Assembly: GCF_000764305.2 (NCBI RefSeq)
Contig: NW_025938169.1
Span: forward strand, 40,603-104,602
Source: Hyalella azteca
Taxonomy: Eukaryota; Arthropoda; Malacostraca; Amphipoda; Hyalellidae
Reading direction: 5' to 3'
DNA length: 64,000 nt
Part shown: positions 56,931 to 64,000 of the stretch, piece by piece
How positions within the stretch are numbered: the first letter of the stretch is position 1
Layout: each line of letters opens with the position of its first letter
The notes under the pieces: model-generated
Seen by the model: only the letters and a program-made list of their open reading frames with translations
The model's database searches: none
Told to the model about the DNA's origin: nothing
Translations under genes and position numbers: made by a program

Positions 56931-59900
56931 CACAGTCGGGAAGTGTTCGCCGTCGCTGAGCTCGACAGGAGCGTTGCCAGGTCTACTGGCAAGCACCACA
57001 CGCATGCCCGCAGCTAGTGCAGCACGAGCCTCTGAAATTAAATACCGGTAATTATTAATATATATTTACATTATATTATAATATATTTGGTAATTATATT
57101 TCATCTCGATATAATTCACACAAGACATCATACAATAATAAACTCTGACGACAATACATTCAGTGACAATGACATTTTCAGAATACTATCATTATATTTT
57201 TACTCAGGTGATCACACGAGACACGATGTGATTAAATATTGATTTACAGAAGAACTGAAATTATTATCATATTATTGTTACACGTGCAGTGACATTGAGC
57301 ACTTCAGAATACTTATATTTTTGTCGCAAAGGTTCACACACGAAAACATTAAATTTTAAACCCAATTTTCCTGTGGAAACAGAAATTATTATTATGATGG
57401 TAACACGAGGGGGCGTCAAAAGGTTCGTGGAAAAGCAACAATTTATAAAAAATATAACTCAGTACTCACTGCAGTGAGTGACAGAGAGCGCATTTTCTCG
57501 TCGACGAAAACTTGAGGTCACGGACGGACGGACAGACAGACAAACAGACGGACATGGCGAGCACAATAGTGCATTTCATCCCTAAATGAGAAAATGCGCT
57601 AAAAATTAGATCGGTACTCACTGCAGTTAGTGACAGAGAGCGTAAAGACACGGACTGACATGACGAGCACAATAGCGCCTTTTTTCCATACACGAGAAAA
57701 TGCGCTAAAAACAGTCCAAGTTATAAGGTTTACTATTCAACATATGCTGTATCTAGGCCGATACATTTATGTAAACACTGATAATAGCCTTCAAGTTCAT
57801 CTGTGAATAAAAATCGCATTACCGAGAGTAATGCGATTTGAATCATGCTGTGGCAGCTCTTTTTACTGCATCAATTGACGGAAACTGGTAACTTTCAATG
57901 ACTTTTCAGGTTTGGAAATGAAAATAAGTCGATGGGTCTATGAGATGAATGTCTAATGATTGCTCATCAAAATTCGCTTAGCTTAGCTCTTCGTTGACGC
58001 TCCGAGTATGAACGCCTTCAAGAACAGACTAGACGAAGCTATGCAGGAGCATATGTTCAGTCTTAGAATGCGCATCAAATTACGGACCAGGCAATAAGTC
58101 CAGCAGTTATCTCAATCGTCAGTTATGGAAAGATCGGGTTCCAAAGGCCGGATCCCTTGTGAATCAAGTCACGAAAAATTCAAGAATCGGCAACAGGCCA
58201 TGGGCCTATTTCTGCAGTGCCGACACTTCTATTCTATCCTATTCTTGTCTGCCAAGCATCATGCGCGGTTGCATTGTTGTGGAAGAAGGCGCGCCGATGC
58301 AGCTTCCCCGGACGTTTTTGTGCGATATTCTTGGACACTTTTATCAAAATCTTTTCACCAACAAGAGCTGTAATGGTTTTTTCGCTCTCGGGGAAATCAA
58401 TAAACGAGATCTAATCTTCATCCCGGAAGATAGTGGCCATAACCCTTCCTTTTTGAACGCTCAGATTTTCCTTTGGCTAACCCACTTTCACCCTTGGACA
58501 GCCACTGTTTCGATTGAGTTTTGTCCACGGGATTGTACTGGGAGATTGTACTGTTGTTGTTGTGGTTCCCCGGACTCACCTTTACAGGAGACCCCAAGTA
58601 CTGGTAGACCAATTGTAGTGGTAGATTTTATTGGTAGATTGTACCGTTTCATACATGGTCATTATTCGCAGCAGCAATTGCGTAGTGTTCTCATCTCACG
58701 TGTTCAAAATTTCCACATAAAGATCTCCCCCTGATTCCCGCTGATCTGCCTCGAACCCACCGAGCGGAGAACTTGGTCAGTCCCAAACTGCCCAGCAGAA
58801 TTGTGTGTGCACAGTGTGCGCAACCCACTGAGATGTTGAGTATATCTGCTACTGATACGTTGGCTATTCGCCTATCTTATTCAAGGAGATCACGAACATC
58901 ATCAATGTTTTCCCCACAAACTGATGTGCTTGGCCTGCCTATGCAGGGTATCTTTGGTCTCATTTTTTTCGCTTCTGTGGGCGATTGATCCATGTTTAGG
59001 CAGCTTATTTTTTAGGGGCATCATCACCAGAAGTTTGTCCCAGAGAGTCAACGGTTTTGGTTGTTCTTCCACCGAAGCTTCACCATGAAATTGATGTTTG
59101 ACCTGGCCTTGATTTTGGCAACTGTCATGTTGCTTGAACGTTGTTGCATTCAAAAAAAGCACCACGCGCTTGCAACATTCATTTAAGGGTGCAAATGAGA
59201 ACAAACCACAAAATAATAAACCACACTAGCGCCTAAATTGAATTCTTTACATGCACCTAAATCAAAATGTTTAATAGGCTTAAATTTAAAGCTTCACATG
59301 CACCTATTTATATACAAGTGATCTGAGAATATTAAACAACTTATTACCTAATAATTGTGAGGAATGCTCCATGCCGCTACTCTCACCTGCCTATTAATAA
59401 ATAATTGATCTGAGAATATTAAACAACTTATTACCTAATAATTGTAAGGAATGATCACTAGCGCTTGAATTGAATTCTTTTCATGCACCTAAATCGAAGT
59501 GTTTACTAGGCCTAAATTTAAATCTTCACATATACCTATTATTAAATAAGTGATCTGAGAATATTTAATTAATAATTGTAAGGAATGATCAAGGCCGCTA
59601 CTCTCACCTGCCTATTAATAAATAACTGATCTGAGAATATTAAACAACTCATTACCTAATAATTGTGAGGAAGAATCCATGCTTGTACTCTCACCTGCCT
59701 ATTAATAAATAATAAATATTAATAAATAATAATTAATTAATAAATAATAATAAACAACCAGCATTAACCTAAACAACTCATTACCTAATAATTGTGAGGA
59801 ATGATCAAGGCCATTACCCTGACCTGCCACGATGTCGGTGAGGAAGAGGATCTTGTCGGCTGGAGTCGCGAGCGACGTGGCGATTTTGACGTAACTTTCA

Positions 59901-62900
59901 GATGCCGTCTTGGGGCCCACAGCTGTGTCGAAGTGACCATTCAGGAACTGAATATATTGTAATATAATTAGTAATATAATAATAATATCAGTACAACATT
60001 GTGAGTCCAGAATCTAACTTCACTGGGCAAATAGAAATAAAAAATTGACCCAACCTCGAGTGCTATCATTAGATAATCAAACAAAAAGTAACATCATATA
60101 AAATATGTGAAAATTGTTACTTTATGACAGAATTTTGGACGAGGTGGCGGGACAATCTTGAGTAAGATACTGCATAGACTGCCTAATTGTCGTAGTCTTA
60201 TGAAAGCAATACTTGAGAGATAGTAAGAGTAATACTTGAGAGGTAATAAGAGTAATACTTGAGAGGTACAGTAAGAGTACAACACAAGTTACGTCTATAT
60301 AGTACTAGCTAGAGTACCGTACTACCTGGGTGAGATCACCGTACTCGGTATGTGCAAATAGTAGTTTTTGTGCTGCCACGCTGCCCGACGAATAGATGTA
60401 AACTTGTACTCCCACATCCTCCCTCCACTGCTTCAGGCATGTCGGCACGTCCGCGTATACGCTGCGGGAGAAAGTGCTATGAGAAAACCGCACGAATATT
60501 ACTTATGATCTTATTAGCGCATTTTATCATTTATGGAAAAAAGGCGCTATTGTGCTCGCCATGTCTGTCTGTCCACCCGTGACTTCACGTTGTCGACGAG
60601 AAAATGCGCTCTCTGTCACTCACTGCATGAATACTGAGTTACATTTTATTTATTATATATGCCTGGCTACTTTTGTTTACGTTGGAAAATACAAAGCTTA
60701 ATCGTCATTCATGAATTTTATGATAAACTATCTCTTCCTTCCATTCACTTAACAAACATTATACATTACCGGCAATGGGGTTAAACCTTTGTCGGCAGAT
60801 ACATTAATTGTTATAAATGCCATTCGTATCTCGAGGCCTGATAACGAATGTTACCCCAAGTACACAAACGGTTAAAAGAATAACAATGTCACTAGGTTTA
60901 ACCCTCTACCGCCTGACACGAGTAACCGGAGCAATATTGTCACGCGCCTACTTCCAAAAAAGGATAGGTTCTAGTGATCGCAAAATGACTTGCACTGATG
61001 GTTGCCGCCACGTACGACAACTTTAAAATGTTCTCTGTTGCGTACAAATGTCAACCTCAATAAAGTTGAAACTTATCTTCCCGGAGAGTGATATGTGGCG
61101 GTAGAGGGTAAAGATCTTAACAGATGATCATTAAGCAGCCGAATTTGAAGTGACAAAATTTAAATAGGCCAGGAATAGTTTTAAATAATTTGTTTTGCGG
61201 CAAGATTGCACCCACAGTCATTATAATGTAAGAATGTTAAGTGAAAGATCCTAAATCAAACGCCTAGTTCAAGTCAAAATTACACATAATTATTGAATTA
61301 AATGTTTTTCCACCATATTCGTTCGTTAAATATTCTTGGTCATGTACTATGAAAACCTTTAGTAGCTTCTCATGATCATTCGTTTTCCGTGTACTGGATA
61401 CCATTTTTTTCGATCCAGGAATATATTAAAATCACTGCATTGAAATTTTCGGAAATACCGGTATTAAACATATTTGTTACTCCGTGAAGAACTCAGGCGG
61501 CTACGAGCGCCAAAATTTGGTTTTAAATTTCAATAAACTCACTGTCCCTTGAGTCGTCCATCTTCGTATCCTTTCTTCCATATTTTTCCCTGCAAGTTCT
61601 TCAAACATGGCACTTTCCTGTCCTGAGCAATCATATCCTGCACCAGCTTCACCACTCGATCAATCACGCAATCCTGGTTGTCGTTTCCTACATCAGCAAG
61701 ATTCTCCCCACTATCTTCTTCCGCCTGTGGGAATTATGTCAAATTGAGAATATGCAATTAAATAAAGATTATAGTTAACTACGGATCATATTTAGGTATG
61801 AATATAGAGCATACTGTTACATACAGATCATACAGTTACACACAGATCACACAGTTACATACAGATAATACAGTTACACACAGAGCACACTTACATACAG
61901 ATAATACAGTTACACACAGATCACACAGTTACATACAGATCACACAGTTACATACAGATCATACAGTTACATACAGATCACACAGTTTCATACAGATCAG
62001 ACAGTTATATACAGATCATACTTACTGCAATTCATAAGAATTTAACCGACACAAATAGTTAAGCACTTTGTAAACAATAATGACTGAAAAAATTACAAGT
62101 GAATTTTCAACCCAATATTATCATTGGAGAATACACTTCAACAACTTGGAAGTAAACAGCGAGATGTTATCGGGGTCATAATTTGACTAATAATCAGAAT
62201 ACCAATTAATCGTTAGAATCAATATATAGGTACCCAATATAACTGTCAAAATTTTTAATCAGGAACTCTTTGTAGCCTCAAAATCCAAAGAAAGAACCAA
62301 GATGTTAAGAAATTAAAGTATACATCATAAAAATTTATAAATATAAGCTTCAAGTGAAAGCATGACACGTATACAGCATAGAATCCCTCACCTTTCGCGG
62401 ATGTTACAGACCACAGCCGTGAGAGGCGAAATTAGTGATGGGGAATTAATCGCCTTATAGCACTTGCATCAGCCTAACCTGCAACAGCATCAACCTAATC
62501 TGCAATAGCATTAACCTAACTTGCAACAGCATCAACATAACCTGCAGCAGCATTAATCTAACCTGCAGCATTAACCTAACTTGCAACAGCATCAACATAA
62601 CCTGCAGCAGCATTAATCTAACCTGCAGCATTAACCTAACCTGCAACAGCATTAACTTAACCTGCAACAGCATCAACCTAACCTGCAACAGCATCAACCT
62701 AACCTGCAACAGCATCAACATAACCTGCAGCAGCATTAATCTAACCTGCAGCATTAACCTAACCTGCAACAGCATTAACCTAACCTGCAACAGCATTAAC
62801 CTAACCTGCAACAGCATCAACCTAACCTATAACAAAATTAAATACATAATCAGCCTAACCTGTCGCAGCACTGCGTTTGCATCGTCTCTCGTCTCCCGGA

Positions 62901-63866
62901 TTTGCCAGTTGTCCTGCAGATGGCGTTTCACATGCGATGCCGCGAAAGGGAACAATTCGTCCTGCAACAAGAAATATTATACCACAGTAACCACACATGT
63001 TCTCGCATCGCTTTAGTCGTTAAGTAACTAAAGTAAGCCTTATATTTTATATCCTTATGAACTCGTTTAACGCCAGTTGATCAATTTACTCAACGATCAA
63101 CTTCATCTCGGTATCCATAGTGACGTACCGTAGTCCATACCTCGATTGAAAACTTCAAGTATTACATTAATGTTAATTATTTAATGAAAGTATATTACAG
63201 CCCTATCTTCTGACACATGGTAGATTTCAACAGTGAATTTGGGAAAATACAAACGTACCGGTAGTTCCACAGGAAGTTCTTGACGAAAATTGTCATTAAA
63301 TGCTTGGTTTAAAAATCAGTGTGATTAAGTTTTTTGAGAATTATATCAAAATTCGTATTTGCAATTTGGAGAAGCAATTTGAATTTTTTTTAGTCTGAAT
63401 AACGGATGAATTTAACGATAACACCAAAGACACCATTCAGAAGTAACAATATTGCACGTTTAACTTTAGGACGTAGCCTACCTAACTTACGTAGGAGACG
63501 TGATACTCAATTTATATAGTAGACGCGATAGCTACTCAATCTTTATTTAGTTACGTAAGAGACGTGATACTTAGAGACAAAAACTTCAATCTATGATTTA
63601 AATCTCGATACCACATAGAAATTGAATATTGAAGGATTGTCACAGAAAGATCTTCTAGCAGCTAATTTTGAAGTTGTTACAAGGTTAGTGTTATATCTAA
63701 AAGCTGGAACAAAATTCGAAGTCAACAGTATGTGACACCTGAGACAAACCGCAGGCTTCAAACATGACGATTTACAAACCTTAACAAATTTGATGGAAGT
63801 TGTGGTTCCTTCGACATCCAAAATCACACAGTCTACACAGAAAGTCAAGTCAGAAGATTTATCCAT
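56889..63866 (-). CDS. ENOPH1: enolase-phosphatase E1 (methionine salvage)
   Basis: A HAD-superfamily enzyme that enolises and dephosphorylates 2,3-diketo-5-methylthiopentyl-1-phosphate in the methionine salvage pathway; cytosolic. Exons (minus): 63780-63866, 62860-62961, 61543-61724, 60326-60461, 59824-59947, 56889-57031; all phases agree, 257 aa (human 261). Seen: [15 protein letters not shown] (HAD motif I with nucleophile Asp), YIYSSGS (motif II), GPK with the motif III lysine region, ILFLTD (motif IV) and RPGNAP near the C terminus. The start is the ATG at 63864-63866, which gives a short leader as in relatives. Donors of exons 2 and 5 and the terminal exon tail are amplified as arrays. 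Introns hold a mariner relic and copies of a palindromic repeat. Confidence 0.95.
57451..57606 (-). repeat. palindrome-ended dispersed repeat, copy 3 of 5
   Basis: Reverse-oriented copy, from TACTCACTGCAGTGAGTGAC through GCGCATTTTCTCGTCGACGA to GAGAAAATGCGCTAAAAA. Together with copy 4 it forms a head-to-tail pair in ENOPH1 intron 5. Confidence 0.8.
57607..57715 (-). repeat. palindrome-ended dispersed repeat, copy 4 of 5
   Basis: Second reverse copy directly after copy 3, shortened: the GCGCATTTTCTCGTCGACGA block is missing and GAGCGTAAAGACACGGAC joins directly. Confidence 0.75.
58200..58960 (-). mobile_element. mariner-family transposase relic
   Basis: Read on the minus strand across frames: [18 protein letters not shown] and GLTKFSAR (helix-turn-helix part), then [11 protein letters not shown] and [16 protein letters not shown], then HNNATAHDA in place of the catalytic HDNAPAH block. 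Order matches a Tc1/mariner transposase of the mariner branch. Stops and frameshifts make it inactive. The plus-strand open frame at 58159-58734 is its antisense shadow. It lies in ENOPH1 intron 5. Confidence 0.75.
59230..59823 (-). repeat. repeats copying the ENOPH1 exon 5 donor, 3 extra copies
   Basis: The exon 5 donor (GTGGCAG-GTCAGGGTAATGG, then CCTTGATCATTCC) is echoed as AGGCAG-GTGAGAGTAGCGG, CCTTGATCATTCC in units near 59385, 59604 and 59692. The surrounding unit adds TTATTACCTAATAATTGTGA and AATTGATCTGAGAATATT blocks, giving a complex higher-order repeat. Only the donor and intron side is clearly shared, with few exon bases. Confidence 0.8.
60195..60285. repeat. 22-bp repeat in ENOPH1 intron 4, 4 copies
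   Basis: Units of AGTAATACTTGAGAGGTAATA type lie about 40 bp inside the intron from the exon 4 donor. The donor itself (CAG-GTAGTACGG) is not clearly copied. Confidence 0.65.
60509..60645 (+). repeat. palindrome-ended dispersed repeat, copy 5 of 5
   Basis: From TTAGCGCATTTTATCATTTA through CTCGCCATGTCTGTCTGTCC to GAGAAAATGCGCTCTCTGTC and ACTCACTGCATGAATACTG. It lies in ENOPH1 intron 3 about 50 bp upstream of the exon 4 acceptor. Confidence 0.75.
61795..62030. repeat. ACAGTTACATACAGATCAC array in ENOPH1 intron 2
   Basis: About 12 imperfect 18-19 bp units (CACAGTTACATACAGATCAC). It starts about 70 bp from the exon 3 acceptor (61724) and contains no recognisable copy of the exon start. Confidence 0.85.
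62460..62859 (-). repeat. 21-bp array duplicating ENOPH1 exon 2 end and donor, about 18 copies
   Basis: Exon 2 ends GTGCTGCGACAG and the intron begins GTTAGGCTGAT. The array unit (minus: GTTAGGTTGATGCTGTTGCAG) keeps CAG-GTTAGG in most copies, with some 18-bp variants. Twenty-one bp is seven codons, and an open frame (62455-62820) reads through the array. Each unit also ends in TTGCAG, so it offers both a donor and an acceptor-like AG. Confidence 0.95.
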
Positions 63867-64000
63867 TCTAATGAGAATTTAAATCTTGAAATGAAGCTAA
63901 TAATGAAATGTGTCTTAGCCTCTGTCACCAAAACGTGAACCGACACACACCCTTTCTCACTGCTGATCGCTAACTGACTTCTGAGCGAGCTGCCGAGCTC
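63867..64000 (-). promoter_or_regulatory. ENOPH1 upstream flank to window end
   Basis: 134 bp upstream of the ENOPH1 start codon, expected to hold the 5' UTR and perhaps part of the promoter. No TATA box or other clear element is seen; the rest lies outside the window. Confidence 0.35.

Noticed and set aside
57960..58100. Possible coding tail ([18 protein letters not shown]) on the plus strand
   Set aside because: Short and unanchored; resembles the C-terminal end of a retroelement protein but too little remains to classify.
58159..58734. 191-aa plus-strand protein-coding gene
   Set aside because: It is antisense to a broken mariner transposase on the minus strand.

Overview
The window is nuclear DNA from an animal, probably an arthropod and plausibly a malacostracan crustacean. 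Seen: genes split by GT-AG introns, AT-rich introns up to 8.2 kb, and relics of Penelope-like, LINE, LTR, mariner, hAT and tRNA-SINE elements. Inferred: the crustacean guess comes from the style of the LINE and Penelope protein fragments and from gene structure; I did not identify the species.

Six genes can be assembled exon by exon, and their splice phases agree at every junction. They are the PP2A regulatory B55 subunit (minus, 6589-19940, 10 coding exons, 445 aa); kynurenine formamidase AFMID (minus, 21810-26871, 8 exons, 330 aa); ketimine reductase/mu-crystallin CRYM (minus, 29655-35084, 8 exons found, about 45 codons missing from the middle); ribosomal protein L10a (plus, 36042-42243, 5 exons, 217 aa); mitochondrial ribosomal protein mS25 (minus, 43968-54509, 3 exons, 212 aa); and enolase-phosphatase E1 (minus, 56889-63866, 6 exons, 257 aa). 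A possible 3' end of a seventh, unrecognised gene lies at 158-1462 on the plus strand. CRYM and RpL10a are head to head about 1 kb apart; RpL10a and mS25 are tail to tail. The genes are unrelated housekeeping and metabolic functions (phosphatase targeting, tryptophan catabolism, ketimine reduction, two ribosomes, methionine salvage), not an operon-like pathway.

The main oddity is the repeats. About thirty minisatellites fill the window, and many are not placed at random. In B55, AFMID, CRYM and ENOPH1 the arrays start exactly at an exon edge, and each unit copies the last bases of the exon plus the 5' splice site, or the 3' splice site plus the first bases of the exon, or the tail of the terminal exon. 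Units of 93, 42, 33 and 21 bp are multiples of three and keep the exon frame open wholly or in part. RpL10a and mS25, in the middle of the same window, show no splice-site copies. This splice-junction-anchored amplification is the candidate undescribed system: runs of decoy splice sites made by tandem duplication, which could lengthen introns, create isoforms, or record how introns grow or arise here.

Other well-supported items are a hAT element with a perfect 8-bp target duplication, a solo LTR that splits one minisatellite and has a 4-bp target duplication, two Penelope-like relics with hammerhead-ribozyme-like cores, a 371-bp TA-flanked MITE, a mariner transposase relic, a LINE fragment where a CRYM exon is missing, a tRNA-derived SINE, and a five-copy palindromic repeat family around ENOPH1.
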